Shown here: piece by piece, positions 42,118 to 51,851 of the stretch
How positions within the stretch are numbered: position 1 is the stretch's first letter
Layout of the letters: each line of letters starts with the position of its first letter
Assembly (NCBI GenBank): GCA_963677185.1
Contig: OY781889.1
Location: forward strand, 1,984,001 to 2,048,000
DNA length: 64,000 nucleotides
Direction of reading: 5' to 3'
Source: G963677185 sp963677185
Lineage (GTDB): Bacteria > Bacillota > Syntrophomonadia > Syntrophomonadales > Syntrophomonadaceae
Notes under the pieces: generated by a model
The model's input: the letters and a program-made list of their open reading frames with translations, nothing else
Told to the model about the DNA's origin: nothing
The model's database searches: none
Translations under genes and position numbers: made by a program

Positions 42118-42756
42118 ATGAGCTCATTGATTGCAAGGAAGCTGCTGGTGTCGTTCGCGGTGTTCCTCATACTGTTTTGTGCAGCGGGCACATGCCTGGC
42201 CGTGGACGATATCGAACAGGTTAACATGGCTCTGGACCAGGAAAGCACACCCCAGCCTGAAGATAATTATCTGCTTATCAGTTTTGTTAAACTGGTGGCG
42301 GTTCTGGTGGTGATAATCCTGGCGGTCTGGCTGGTTATCCGTCTTTTCAGCAAACAGATCCGTTCCCGAATGCAGGGCAGCTGGTTGCGGATAATCGACG
42401 AAGTGAGCCTCGGACAGAACCGGGGTGTGGTGCTCTGTGAGATCGGGGGCAAGATATATGCCCTGGGTGTGACTGATCACCAGATCAATCTGCTCTTTGA
42501 TCTGGAAGATCCTGATCTGATCGCTGACATAGAACTGGCCGGCATGGAAGCTGCCACCGCCGGGGATACGGCTTCCACAGGCTGGGAGGCGCGTATCAAC
42601 CATTGGCTGAGCTTGCTGGGAGGCAAACATTATCAACGCAATGCGGCTCCCCGCGATTTTCACCGTCTCGTTCAGGAACAGGGCCGGCGTATGAAGGATA
42701 TTTATGAGAATGACGTACATATCGAGCGATATGAAGATAAGAAAAAGGAACAATAA
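42118..42756 (+). CDS. fliO: Flagellar export protein FliO (FliZ)
   Basis: A 212-residue protein with an N-terminal signal-like segment (about 6-28), a short acidic extracytoplasmic stretch, a transmembrane helix at about 51-76 and a cytoplasmic FliO domain (RIIDEVSLGQNRGVVLCEIGGKIYALGVTDHQINLLFDLED, residues about 88-128). FliO assists assembly of the FliP pore. The open frame runs further upstream, inside cheY; ATG 42118, after the cheY stop, gives the signal-like start. Its ribosome site is weak, suggesting coupled translation. Confidence 0.86.
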   Translation: MSSLIARKLLVSFAVFLILFCAAGTCLAVDDIEQVNMALDQESTPQPEDNYLLISFVKLVAVLVVIILAVWLVIRLFSKQIRSRMQGSWLRIIDEVSLGQNRGVVLCEIGGKIYALGVTDHQINLLFDLEDPDLIADIELAGMEAATAGDTASTGWEARINHWLSLLGGKHYQRNAAPRDFHRLVQEQGRRMKDIYENDVHIERYEDKKKEQ

Positions 42757-42775
42757 TCAAGCATACAAGCAATAC

Positions 42776-43555
42776 ATGAAAACCAGCCTCCTGATTTTGA
42801 CGCTGGCTTTCTTTTTTGTGGCCGTTTCGGCGTCCTGTGCTGTTGCTGAACCCGTTCCGCCTTCGCCTCCGCAGTTGCCCAGTGTCAGCCTTCAGATAAA
42901 CGGGAATGAAGCAGATAACAGTCCGGGAAACTTTTCATCGGTTCTCAATATTGTCGTACTGCTAACGGTTTTAACCGTAGCGCCGGCATTTGTCCTGATG
43001 ATGACGTCCTTTCCCCGGATTATTGTAGTGCTGGCATTTCTGCGCAATTCCCTGGCCACTCAGCAGATGCCGCCCAACCAGATACTAATCGGGCTGGCCT
43101 TGTTTCTGACCTTTTTTATAATGATGCCCACCTACCGGGAGGTTAACGCGAATGCTATCCAGCCCTATTTGGCAGGGGAGATAAGCTGGAACCAGTGCTA
43201 TACCAGGGGCATGCAACCGGTGCGGACATTTATGATCAAGCAGACCCGGGAGAAGGATCTGGCTTTGTTTATTCGCATGGCCGAATGGCCGCGGCCTGCC
43301 AATTTTGACGACATACCCAACCGCATATTAATTCCGGCATACATAATAAGCGAGTTAAAAACCGCCTTCCAGATTGGTTTCGTTATTTTTATACCGTTTC
43401 TGGTTATAGACATGGTTGTGGCCAGCGCTTTGATGTCAATGGGGATGATGATGCTGCCCCCGATGATGATCTCGCTGCCGTTCAAAATATTGTTGTTTGT
43501 GCTGGTGGACGGCTGGAACCTGGTTATTCAAGCCCTGGTCATGAGTTTCCGCTAA
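42776..43555 (+). CDS. fliP: Flagellar export gate protein FliP
   Basis: A core export-gate protein of 259 residues from this start. It has a cleavable signal peptide (MKTSLLILTLAFFFVAVSAS, then CAVAEP), a short Pro-rich stretch, and the FliP domain with PAFVLMMTSFPRIIVVLAFLRNSLATQQMPPNQILIGLALFLTF (about 79-122) and ALMSMGMMMLPPMMISLPFK near the C terminus. In-frame ATGs at 42731 and 42704 are possible alternatives overlapping fliO; the signal peptide favours 42776, although no good ribosome site is seen at any of them. Confidence 0.93.
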   Translation: MKTSLLILTLAFFFVAVSASCAVAEPVPPSPPQLPSVSLQINGNEADNSPGNFSSVLNIVVLLTVLTVAPAFVLMMTSFPRIIVVLAFLRNSLATQQMPPNQILIGLALFLTFFIMMPTYREVNANAIQPYLAGEISWNQCYTRGMQPVRTFMIKQTREKDLALFIRMAEWPRPANFDDIPNRILIPAYIISELKTAFQIGFVIFIPFLVIDMVVASALMSMGMMMLPPMMISLPFKILLFVLVDGWNLVIQALVMSFR

Positions 43556-43655
43556 TGGAAGGCCTGGGCCGAGCCCGGCTGCAATTAAGCAAGGTTTAAA
43601 ACCTTTAAATTTGGCGGATATTTATTATACACGGACAGGGAGGAGCTGAGGCATT

Positions 43656-43928
43656 TTGTTTGAGGATCAGGTCATGGGGATTGCCTCAACATCATTATGG
43701 ACAGTGCTGCTAGTATCGGCGCCGATTCTAATCGGCGGCCTGCTCGTAGGTCTGGCTATCAGTATCCTTCAAGCGACTACTCAACTTCAGGAAATGACCC
43801 TGGTATTTGTACCCAAGATAGTGGCCGTTTTCATTATTATTATCGTGTTTGGGCCATGGATGCTTAACATCCTTACCAGTTTTACATATGATTTGTATGC
43901 CAATATTCCCAGCCTGATCGCCAATTGA
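43656..43928 (+). CDS. fliQ: Flagellar export gate protein FliQ
   Basis: A 90-residue protein with two transmembrane hairpin helices (about 14-40 and 50-75). LLVSAPILIGGLLVGLAISILQATTQLQEMTLVFVPKIVAV (about 18-58) is the conserved FliQ core. TTG start with GGGAGGAG upstream. The 100-base gap after fliP contains a CTGGGC/GCCCGG hairpin near its start and nothing else that I recognise. Confidence 0.94.
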   Translation: MFEDQVMGIASTSLWTVLLVSAPILIGGLLVGLAISILQATTQLQEMTLVFVPKIVAVFIIIIVFGPWMLNILTSFTYDLYANIPSLIAN

Positions 43929-43964
43929 ACTGATGCTGAACATTAAAGCAGGAAGGTGCGCTAA

Positions 43965-44726
43965 ATGCCCATTCCGCTGGACAATTTCTTATTTGCCTTC
44001 GCAAGGCTTACCGGCTTATTTTTAAGCGCTCCGATATTCGCCAGCCAGCAGTTGCCGGTGCGTATAAGGGTACTGATGATAGTGATACTGGCGGGGTTCA
44101 TGGCGATGTTCATAAAACCCAGCTATGGTATTAGCATTTCGTCGCCGGGCTTAATGATAGCAGCGCTGGCAGTCGAACTTATCATCGGATACACGCTTGG
44201 TTTTGTCGCATATTTATTTTTCGCATCGGTTCAATTGGCTGGCCAGCTGATGGACATGCAGCTGGGATTTGCCATGGTGAACGTCGTTGATCCCATGTCA
44301 GGTATGCAGGCGCCGCTTATGGGCAACTTCGGTTATTTGCTGGCCTTGCTGACCTACCTTGGCATGAACGGCCACCACTATCTATTGGAAGCCATTTATG
44401 ACAGCTACAAGTACATACCGGTGCTGGGCTTCTCGATGGATAGCAATTTTTTAGCCCTGTTGATGGAAGTGACCGCGGTTATGTTTGTACTGGCCGTGAA
44501 GATTTCGGCTCCAGTAGTCCTGGCCGTACTCATATCAGATATATCGCTGGGCTTTATCGCCCGCACCGTGCCGCAAATGAATGTGTTTATCGTTGGCATG
44601 CCGCTGAAGATAATAGTGGGCATGTTTATCCTGTTTATGATACTGCCGGCATTTGTGTGGTTTACCGGCTATCTGGCATCTATGTCATTCGATTATGTTG
44701 GCTTATTGTTAAGAATGCAATTGTAA
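43965..44726 (+). CDS. fliR: Flagellar export gate protein FliR
   Basis: A 253-residue hydrophobic protein with about six membrane helices, which completes the FliPQR export pore. The N-terminal LFAFARLTGLFLSAPIFASQQLPVRIRV and the central AGQLMDMQLGFAMVNVVDP are typical. AGGAAGGTG precedes the ATG. It is followed by flhB after 9 bases. Confidence 0.95.
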   Translation: MPIPLDNFLFAFARLTGLFLSAPIFASQQLPVRIRVLMIVILAGFMAMFIKPSYGISISSPGLMIAALAVELIIGYTLGFVAYLFFASVQLAGQLMDMQLGFAMVNVVDPMSGMQAPLMGNFGYLLALLTYLGMNGHHYLLEAIYDSYKYIPVLGFSMDSNFLALLMEVTAVMFVLAVKISAPVVLAVLISDISLGFIARTVPQMNVFIVGMPLKIIVGMFILFMILPAFVWFTGYLASMSFDYVGLLLRMQL

Positions 44727-44735
44727 TGGTGAATT

Positions 44736-45848
44736 ATGGATAGCATGGATAAAAAGCTCCTGTTCATGGATTTGCAGCTCTTTGCAGACAGCGGAACCGG
44801 AGAAAAAACCGAAAAAGCCACTCCCCGGAGGAGGGAAGAAGCCCGGAAAAAGGGCCAGGTATCCCGCAGCCAGGACTTAAATGGCGCGGTCATTTTAATT
44901 GCCGGGATGGCAGTCGTTTTCGTCACCGCTCCTTACATGATGGAGCAAATAGAGAGCTTTACCAGGCTCTATTTCCTGGAAAGAACCCTGGAGACCTTTG
45001 ATGATGCCTTTGTTATGAGCGTTGTGGTGGAATCCTGTTTCCTGATGGCCAAGGTGTGCCTCCCTGTAATGGGAGCTTGCTTTATCGCCGCTCTGGCTGT
45101 CAGCCTGATGCAAGTCGGATTCGTGGTGAGCCCAGAAGCGCTGGCGCCCGACCTGAACCGAATGAATCCGATTGAAGGATTTAAAAACAAGTTTTCCCTG
45201 CGGGCGGTGATGGAACTGCTTAAATCCCTGGCCAAGATCGGAATTACCGGGTATATCGTCTATACTGTCCTTAAAGACAAGTTCTATGTTTTGCCAAGGT
45301 TCATGGATATGAGCATTAACGCCATTCTGCCGACGCTGGGGGATATTGTACTGGAAATGGCCATCAAGGTTGGCATAGTGTTTCTAATAATTGGAATCAT
45401 AGACTTTATCTACCAGACCTATGAACACGAAAAATCGCTGAAAATGAGCAAGTACGATATTAAACAGGAATACAAGCAGATAGAGGGCGACCCGCAGATA
45501 AAGTCCAAACAGCGGCAGAAACAGCGAGAAATATCGATGAAGCGGATGATGACGGAAGTGCCGAAGGCCGATGTGGTCATTACCAACCCAACCCATTACG
45601 CAGTGGCATTGAAATATGAAGCAGAGAAAATGGAAGCGCCGGTAATGATTGCTAAGGGGCAGGACTATTTAGCCCTGAAGATAAGGGAAGTTGCCGAAGA
45701 GCATAAAATAACCATAGTAGAAAACCCGCCCCTGGCCCGTATGCTGTATGCCAGCGCTGAAATAGGACAGGCCATACCCGAGGATCTGTACCAGGCCGTG
45801 GCTGAAGTGCTGGCTTTTGTTTACAAGCAGCAGAAACGGGCAATGTAG
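44736..45848 (+). CDS. flhB: Flagellar export switch protein FlhB
   Basis: A 370-residue export-gate protein. The N-terminal GEKTEKATPRRREEARKKGQVSRSQDL motif is followed by four transmembrane helices and a cytoplasmic domain with the autocleavage site Asn284-Pro285-Thr286-His287 (NPTHYAVAL). FlhB cleavage lets FliK switch export specificity from hook to filament. All hallmark residues are present. Confidence 0.97.
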   Translation: MDSMDKKLLFMDLQLFADSGTGEKTEKATPRRREEARKKGQVSRSQDLNGAVILIAGMAVVFVTAPYMMEQIESFTRLYFLERTLETFDDAFVMSVVVESCFLMAKVCLPVMGACFIAALAVSLMQVGFVVSPEALAPDLNRMNPIEGFKNKFSLRAVMELLKSLAKIGITGYIVYTVLKDKFYVLPRFMDMSINAILPTLGDIVLEMAIKVGIVFLIIGIIDFIYQTYEHEKSLKMSKYDIKQEYKQIEGDPQIKSKQRQKQREISMKRMMTEVPKADVVITNPTHYAVALKYEAEKMEAPVMIAKGQDYLALKIREVAEEHKITIVENPPLARMLYASAEIGQAIPEDLYQAVAEVLAFVYKQQKRAM

Positions 45849-45864
45849 TTATTGAGGTAATAAA

Positions 45865-47922
45865 ATGGGTGAGTCATTTATTGAAAGCATGAAAAACAAC
45901 AGCGACGTGCTGGTCGCTATGGTCATCGTTGCAGTAGTAATGATGTTAATAGTGCCGTTGCCTACCTGGCTGCTGGATATCCTGCTGACCTTTAACATAA
46001 GCTTCGCGCTAATTATCCTGATTGCCACCATGTTTACCCGGGATGCGCTGGAATTTTCGGTATTCCCGTCTATGCTGCTGGTGACTACTCTTTTCAGGCT
46101 GGCTCTGAACGTATCAACTACCAGGCTTATCCTGCTCAACGCTGATGCGGGAGATGTTGTCGCCACTTTCGGTTCTTTCGTGGTCGGAGGCAATACCGTG
46201 GTCGGCTTCATCATGTTTTTAATCCTGGTGGTAATACAGTATATAGTAATCACCCGCGGCGCTGAACGTGTTTCCGAGGTTGGCGCCAGGTTCACCCTGG
46301 ATGCGATGCCCGGCAAGCAGATGGCGATCGATGCTGATCTGAATGCCGGTCTAATCGATGAGGTGGGCGCCCGGATGCGGCGCCAGAAGATACAGGACGA
46401 AGCTGATTTTTACGGTGCTATGGATGGGGCCACCAAGTTTGTCAAGGGGGACGCCATTGCCGGGATTATAATCGTCATAATTAACATTGTCGGAGGTTTC
46501 ATCATAGGCATGCTGCAGCGGGGTATGGAACTATCGCAGGCTAGCATGACCTATACCATTCTGACTGTTGGAGATGGCCTGGTAACCCAGATACCAGCCC
46601 TGCTGATTTCTACCGCCACCGGCATTATCGTTACCAAAAGCGCTTCTGAAACCGGTATAGGCCGGGATATCGGCGCCCAGATTTTTGGCCGGCCCAAGCC
46701 GCTGCTTATTGCGTCGATTATCCTGGCAATCATGGGAACCATCGGTTTGCCAATGGGGCCGATGTATGGCCTGGCTATATTTTTCGCAATTTTATTTTTT
46801 GTGACCCGTTCCGGGGAAGCTGAACTTGAAGAAGCGGCTGAAATGGAGGAAATCAGGGAAGCCGAAGAGATTAAAAAACCGGAAAACGTAGTGGAATTGT
46901 TGCAGGTGGAAAAAATGGAGATGGAACTGGGCTATGCTTTAATTCCGCTGGTGGATGTCGACCAGGGCGGCGATCTGTTGGATCGCATCGTTATGATCAG
47001 GCGGCAGTGCGCGGTAGAGCTGGGCTTTGTCGTGCCGCCCATTCGCATCAGGGACAACATGCAGCTCAAGCCCAACGCCTATAGCATCAAAATTAAAGGC
47101 ATGGAGATAGCGGGCGGGGACCTGATGCCGGATCATTATTTGGCTATAGGACCGGATATCGAGTCTGATGCCGACATACCGGGAATGGATACCATAGAAC
47201 CCGCTTTTAATCTTCCGGCCAGGTGGATTGAGCTGGCCGAGAAAGACCGGGCGGAAATGAAAGGCTACACGGTGGTTGATCCTCCGTCCGTTCTGGCCAC
47301 CCATCTGACCACCGTGATCAAGGAGCATGCTTTCGAATTGCTGGGCCGCCAGGAAATCCAGAACATTCTGGATTTTGTCAAAGAAAACAACCAGGCGGTA
47401 GTGACGGAACTGATGCCAGACCTCATGAGCCTGGGCGAAATTCAAAAAGTGCTGGGCAACCTGCTTAAAGAACAGGTATCCATCAGGGATATGCTCACTA
47501 TTCTGGAGACTCTGGCCGACTATGCCAAGATTACCAGGGATGTGGACGTTCTGACCGAATATGTGCGCCAGGCCTTAAAAAGGCATATTAGCAAGCAAGT
47601 GGCTGGAGAGGCGCGCAAGCTTTTCGCATTGACTCTTGATCCTTCACTGGAAGAAGCTCTGCGCGATTCGGTCCAGCAGACGGAATTTGGTTCCTACCTG
47701 GCCCTGGAACCGGGAATCGCCCAGTCCATGATTGACAACCTGACCAATCAATACAACACTTTTTCCAGGCGCAATATGACCCCGGTAATCCTATGTGCTC
47801 CGGTATTGAGAATCTATTTTAAGCGCCTGGTTGAAAAATTCCTGCCCAATCTCCTGGTTCTTTCATATAATGAGATAGAATCCGGAATTGATGTAGAAGT
47901 CATTGGGATGGTATCAGCATGA
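45865..47922 (+). CDS. flhA: Flagellar export gate protein FlhA
   Basis: A 685-residue FHIPEP-family protein with eight N-terminal membrane helices, the family signature region (VVTTLFRLALNVSTTRLIL-like, and RVSEVGARFTLDAMPGKQMAIDADLNAGLI at about 134-163) and a large cytoplasmic platform domain (about 335-685) that docks chaperone-substrate complexes. Its stop codon overlaps the flhF start (ATGA). Confidence 0.97.
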   Translation: MGESFIESMKNNSDVLVAMVIVAVVMMLIVPLPTWLLDILLTFNISFALIILIATMFTRDALEFSVFPSMLLVTTLFRLALNVSTTRLILLNADAGDVVATFGSFVVGGNTVVGFIMFLILVVIQYIVITRGAERVSEVGARFTLDAMPGKQMAIDADLNAGLIDEVGARMRRQKIQDEADFYGAMDGATKFVKGDAIAGIIIVIINIVGGFIIGMLQRGMELSQASMTYTILTVGDGLVTQIPALLISTATGIIVTKSASETGIGRDIGAQIFGRPKPLLIASIILAIMGTIGLPMGPMYGLAIFFAILFFVTRSGEAELEEAAEMEEIREAEEIKKPENVVELLQVEKMEMELGYALIPLVDVDQGGDLLDRIVMIRRQCAVELGFVVPPIRIRDNMQLKPNAYSIKIKGMEIAGGDLMPDHYLAIGPDIESDADIPGMDTIEPAFNLPARWIELAEKDRAEMKGYTVVDPPSVLATHLTTVIKEHAFELLGRQEIQNILDFVKENNQAVVTELMPDLMSLGEIQKVLGNLLKEQVSIRDMLTILETLADYAKITRDVDVLTEYVRQALKRHISKQVAGEARKLFALTLDPSLEEALRDSVQQTEFGSYLALEPGIAQSMIDNLTNQYNTFSRRNMTPVILCAPVLRIYFKRLVEKFLPNLLVLSYNEIESGIDVEVIGMVSA

Positions 47923-49094
47923 AAATAAAGAAATATTTGGCCAGGGATTTTCAAAGCGCGCTACAAATGGCCAAATCAGAACTGGGACAGGATGCAATAA
48001 TCCTTAATTCCCGCTATGTTAAAGGAAAAGGTTTTTTCGGCTTTTTTGCCACCTCAAAAGTTGAAATAACCGTGGCAGCCGACAACGAACTCAAGGTAGC
48101 CCGGGATAGGCTGCGCCACATAAATGAGCGGGACCTGGTACAGGGCAACCTGTGGAGCTATGAGTCCCCGAATCCCAATCCAGCGCCAGCACCAGTGCGG
48201 CAGGACATAATCGTGAAAGAAATGCACGAAGTTAAAAGCCTGGTGTCGGAGCTGCAGGCCAAGCTGCTGGAGATGGAGAAGAACAAAGACGGTTCAGATA
48301 TTGTTCATTCTTTCTATGAACTGCTGTTGTCCAATAATATTGACCGGGAGATGGCCAAAAAGATATCCGTTGCCGTCGAAAACCGGCTGCCTGAAGATCT
48401 TCGCCACGACAGCGACTGGGCGGAAACCGTAATACTCAGAACCTTGCAGGAATTTTTTCCGGAAATCTGCCCGATTGACCTGGAGGGGCGCAGCCGTTCC
48501 AAAGTGGTCATGATGCTAGGGCCGACCGGAGTGGGCAAGACCACGACCATTGCCAAGCTGGCGGCTAATTTTACATTCGTCCACTGTAAAAAAGTGGCTC
48601 TGGTGACCCTGGACACTTATAGAATTTCTGCGGCGGAGCAGTTGCGAACATTTGCAGACATAATAGGCATACCGATTACAGTTGTTTTTACCGCGTCCGA
48701 GCTGGCTGAAGCACTGGATGCATACCGGAATCTGGACCTGATATTTGTTGACACTGCGGGGCGCAGCCCTTTTAACCTGGAACATATGGATGAACTCAGG
48801 GACTATATGTCAGTGGCCGCAGTGGACGAGAGAATCCTGGTCTTAAGTGTGACTACCGGGACCAGTGATTTGATGGCCACCATTGAACGATTCTCCAGCC
48901 TCGGTGTAGATAAGCTCATATTTACCAAGCTGGATGAAAGCATGACCTGCGGACAGATTGTCAGCATCAGCCACAAAGCCAGAAAACCGGTCGCCTATTT
49001 TACAACCGGACAGAACGTGCCGGAGGATATTGAAGTGCCGGATTCTCTCACCTTTGCCAGGATGCTACTGGGTAAAAAGGGGGACAGGCATTGA
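47919..49094 (+). CDS. flhF: Flagellar SRP-type GTPase FlhF
   Basis: A 391-residue GTPase of the SRP family that places flagella and controls their number with FlhG. An N-terminal B domain and Pro-rich linker (NPNPAPAPV) precede the helical N domain and the G domain with MMLGPTGVGKTTTIAKLAAN, VALVTLDTYRISAAEQL, LIFVDTAGRSPFN and LIFTKLDES. It overlaps flhA by 4 and flhG by 4 bases. Confidence 0.96.
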   Translation: MKIKKYLARDFQSALQMAKSELGQDAIILNSRYVKGKGFFGFFATSKVEITVAADNELKVARDRLRHINERDLVQGNLWSYESPNPNPAPAPVRQDIIVKEMHEVKSLVSELQAKLLEMEKNKDGSDIVHSFYELLLSNNIDREMAKKISVAVENRLPEDLRHDSDWAETVILRTLQEFFPEICPIDLEGRSRSKVVMMLGPTGVGKTTTIAKLAANFTFVHCKKVALVTLDTYRISAAEQLRTFADIIGIPITVVFTASELAEALDAYRNLDLIFVDTAGRSPFNLEHMDELRDYMSVAAVDERILVLSVTTGTSDLMATIERFSSLGVDKLIFTKLDESMTCGQIVSISHKARKPVAYFTTGQNVPEDIEVPDSLTFARMLLGKKGDRH

Positions 49095-49996
49095 AAGACC
49101 AGGCTTTTAGATTGAGAGAGCTGGCCAGCAGCATGAAGAACCAGATCGAAAACGAGATGATGAGGGATCGCAAGCTTACCCGGGTGGTTGTAGTATCCAG
49201 CGGAAAAGGCGGGGTCGGCAAAAGCACGTTTTCCTTGAATCTGGGGCTGGCCCTGTCCTCGTTTGGCCTCAAAGTGGTCCTGGTGGACGCTGATATGGGT
49301 ATGGCCAATATTGATGTAATGCTGGGGATGGTTCCCCAGTTCAACATTTTTCACATGATCAGCGGTGAAATGGGATTAAGAGACATAATTATCAACGGAC
49401 CGATGGGAATGGATATAATACCAGGGGGTTCTGGTATTGCCGAATTGGCCAATTTGAAGGATGATGAGCTTAAGAGAATCCTATTCGAAATGGGCAAAAT
49501 GGATGGCGACTATGATTATATGATTGTAGACACCGGGGCGGGCATATCGGAGAGCGTTCTTCAGTTCGTTCTGGCAGGAGATGACGTCATCGTGGTGACT
49601 ACTCCTGAACCCACCTCGCTGACCGATGCATATGGATTGATAAAGAACGTGGCCCGGGATGGATACGAAGGAAATATTTTTGTGGTTGTCAACCGGGTAA
49701 TAAAAGAAGCCGAAGGCCAGATGGTAGGGCAAAAACTGCAACTGGTCGGAGAGAAATTTCTGGGCCTGGAGCTGTTTATGCTGGGACATATTGTACAGGA
49801 TTCAGCCGTGGAACAGGTAATAAAAGAACAGAAGGCACTGTTGCAGGAACACCCGCGTTGTGAAGCCAGCCGCAACATTGTTGCTATCGCAGCCAGGCTC
49901 AGTGGTCAGACAGAGGAGGCAGCTGTGCCGCAAGCGAGCAAAAACGGAGGGATTCGCTCTTTCTTCAAAAAGATGTCCTTCTTTAATCGAAGCTGA
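49091..49996 (+). CDS. flhG: MinD-like ATPase FlhG (YlxH)
   Basis: A 301-residue deviant-Walker ATPase that regulates flagellar number and pattern through FlhF. SSGKGGVGKSTFSLNLGLAL is the deviant Walker A; DADMGMANIDVMLG and YMIVDTGAGISESVL follow. The C-terminal RSFFKKMSFFNR may be the amphipathic membrane-targeting helix. TTG start overlapping flhF; coding up to the stop before the PilZ gene. Confidence 0.95.
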   Translation: MKDQAFRLRELASSMKNQIENEMMRDRKLTRVVVVSSGKGGVGKSTFSLNLGLALSSFGLKVVLVDADMGMANIDVMLGMVPQFNIFHMISGEMGLRDIIINGPMGMDIIPGGSGIAELANLKDDELKRILFEMGKMDGDYDYMIVDTGAGISESVLQFVLAGDDVIVVTTPEPTSLTDAYGLIKNVARDGYEGNIFVVVNRVIKEAEGQMVGQKLQLVGEKFLGLELFMLGHIVQDSAVEQVIKEQKALLQEHPRCEASRNIVAIAARLSGQTEEAAVPQASKNGGIRSFFKKMSFFNRS

Positions 49997-50012
49997 AAGT
50001 GAGTGAGAAGGT

Positions 50013-50675
50013 ATGAAGGTGGAGGATATAAGGATCAATCAGCTGATAGAAGTCACCGTGGACGAAGCGAACACGGAGTACCATTCTATGGCCAGCCGGA
50101 TTGAAGGAGTGGACCGGGATTTTTTCCATATTTCGGTTCCTACATACAGGGGCAGCGTTTTGCCCCTTTCCCTGGGTACGCATTTGCTGGTTTCCATGAT
50201 TCACCGGGGGGATGTATTCAGGTTCAACACCGTGATAAGCGGCCGTAAAAGGGATCCGATCCCGATGCTTACGATTAAGAAGCCGGATGATCTTCACAAA
50301 ATTCAAAGAAGATACTGGGTAAGGCTGGCTGCTACCCTGCCGGTCAAAATGTCCGTAATTAAGGAATCCAACGAGGAAGTACATGAGAGCACTGCTCAAA
50401 CTATAGATATAAGCGGCGGAGGTTTGCTGCTGATGACCAGCCAGCCTCTAGAAGTGGGGCAGGTTCTGAATATGCAAATAGAACTTCATAGCAATGAAGT
50501 TTTTGGCTGCAAGGGCAAGGTTATCAGGTCATTCCGCGATGACAACACTGGCAAGGGCAACCTGAAGACAGCCATTGAGTTTATTGAAATTAGCGAGCGG
50601 TCGCGGGACCGAATAGTGAAATTTATTTTTGAAAGACAGCGGGAATGGATTAAAAAGGGAGTCCAAAAGTCTTAA
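50013..50675 (+). CDS. PilZ-domain flagellar brake protein (YcgR/YpfA-like)
   Basis: A 220-residue protein with an N-terminal YcgR-like beta domain (about 1-95) and a C-terminal PilZ domain. Both cyclic di-GMP contact motifs are present: RRYWVR (RxxxR) near residue 98 and DISGGG (DxSxxG) near residue 132. Such proteins slow or stop the flagellar motor when c-di-GMP is high. Encoding it between flhG and cheB couples its dosage to the flagellum. B. subtilis keeps the homologue (ypfA) elsewhere. Confidence 0.92.
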   Translation: MKVEDIRINQLIEVTVDEANTEYHSMASRIEGVDRDFFHISVPTYRGSVLPLSLGTHLLVSMIHRGDVFRFNTVISGRKRDPIPMLTIKKPDDLHKIQRRYWVRLAATLPVKMSVIKESNEEVHESTAQTIDISGGGLLLMTSQPLEVGQVLNMQIELHSNEVFGCKGKVIRSFRDDNTGKGNLKTAIEFIEISERSRDRIVKFIFERQREWIKKGVQKS

Positions 50676-50695
50676 ACTGGAAGGAGGTTGGAATA

Positions 50696-51808
50696 TTGAC
50701 GAAGTATAAAGTTCTAGTCGTAGATGATTCCGCTTTTATGCGGAGGATGATCGCCGATATTATCAACAGCGATCCCGGCCTGGAAGTTGTAGAAAGGGCC
50801 AAGAACGGCCGGGACGCCCTGGAAAAAATCGCTCAATTCGACCCGGATGTGGTAACCATGGATGTAGAAATGCCGGAAATGAACGGAATTGCCACCCTGG
50901 AAGCCATCATGAAAAGCCGGCCCCGCCCGGTGGTCATGCTATCCAGCTTTACCCAGGCCGGAGCGGAACAGACCATGCGCGCACTGGAAATCGGAGCGGT
51001 TGACTTTATTGCCAAGCCATCCGGCCAGATTTCTCTTGATATAGAAAAAATGAGAGACGAGATCATCGGCAAGGTAAAAGCTGCGGCTGCTCTAAAGTCT
51101 CGAATTGCGGGGCTAAGCCAGATGTACAGAAACACCGGGATGCAGGCCAGGGCGAGCTCCGCAGCAGTTCCGGCGGCAATGAAGACGCCGGATAAGCCCT
51201 ATTCTGGAGCAGTTTCGGTCATACTGAACAAGCTGGTGTTAATTGGGACATCCACAGGAGGTCCCAAGGCTCTTCATGAAGTAATTCCTCAATTGCCCGC
51301 CGGACTTCCAGCTGCAGTTCTGGTGGTCCAGCACATGCCGCCGGGTTTTACGAAGTCGCTGGCCGACCGTCTGGACACGGTTTCAAATCTGCGGGTCAAA
51401 GAAGCTGAACAGGGTGATATCATTCGTCCCGGTTACGTGTATATCGCTCCGGGAGACAATCATTTAAATGTTCTTCAACAAAATGATACAAATGGCAAGA
51501 AATTATTGGTACAATTAACAAAGAATCCTCCCCGTGGAACTCTGCGCCCCTCGGTCGACGAAATGTTTGAATCCGTCGCCGACCAGTTCTGGTCGAAGAT
51601 GATAGGCGTGATTATGACAGGAATGGGGAATGACGGGGTTCTGGGGATTAAGTATCTTAAGGAAAGAGGGGCTGCTTTAATTGCGGAAGATCAGTCTACA
51701 TGCGTTGTTTTCGGTATGCCCAAAAGTGCGATCGATACCGGGCTTGTAGATCGGATTGTACCCCTGCCTCGGATAAGCCAGGAGATAGTTAAACTTTTAC
51801 AGTCATAA
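50696..51808 (+). CDS. cheB: Chemotaxis methylesterase/deamidase CheB
   Basis: A 370-residue response regulator with an N-terminal receiver (VVDDSAFMRRMI, VVTMDVEMPEMNG, FIAKPSG) and a C-terminal methylesterase domain with the catalytic Ser in IGTSTGGPKAL, the His in QHMPPGFT and the Asp in GMGNDG. It removes methyl groups from chemoreceptors. TTG start with AAGGAGG at 8 bases. The partner methyltransferase CheR is not in the window. Confidence 0.96.
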   Translation: MTKYKVLVVDDSAFMRRMIADIINSDPGLEVVERAKNGRDALEKIAQFDPDVVTMDVEMPEMNGIATLEAIMKSRPRPVVMLSSFTQAGAEQTMRALEIGAVDFIAKPSGQISLDIEKMRDEIIGKVKAAAALKSRIAGLSQMYRNTGMQARASSAAVPAAMKTPDKPYSGAVSVILNKLVLIGTSTGGPKALHEVIPQLPAGLPAAVLVVQHMPPGFTKSLADRLDTVSNLRVKEAEQGDIIRPGYVYIAPGDNHLNVLQQNDTNGKKLLVQLTKNPPRGTLRPSVDEMFESVADQFWSKMIGVIMTGMGNDGVLGIKYLKERGAALIAEDQSTCVVFGMPKSAIDTGLVDRIVPLPRISQEIVKLLQS

Positions 51809-51851
51809 AACATAATCAGGTGGTGCGAAATTTCGAGTAGGAGGTTTTTTC

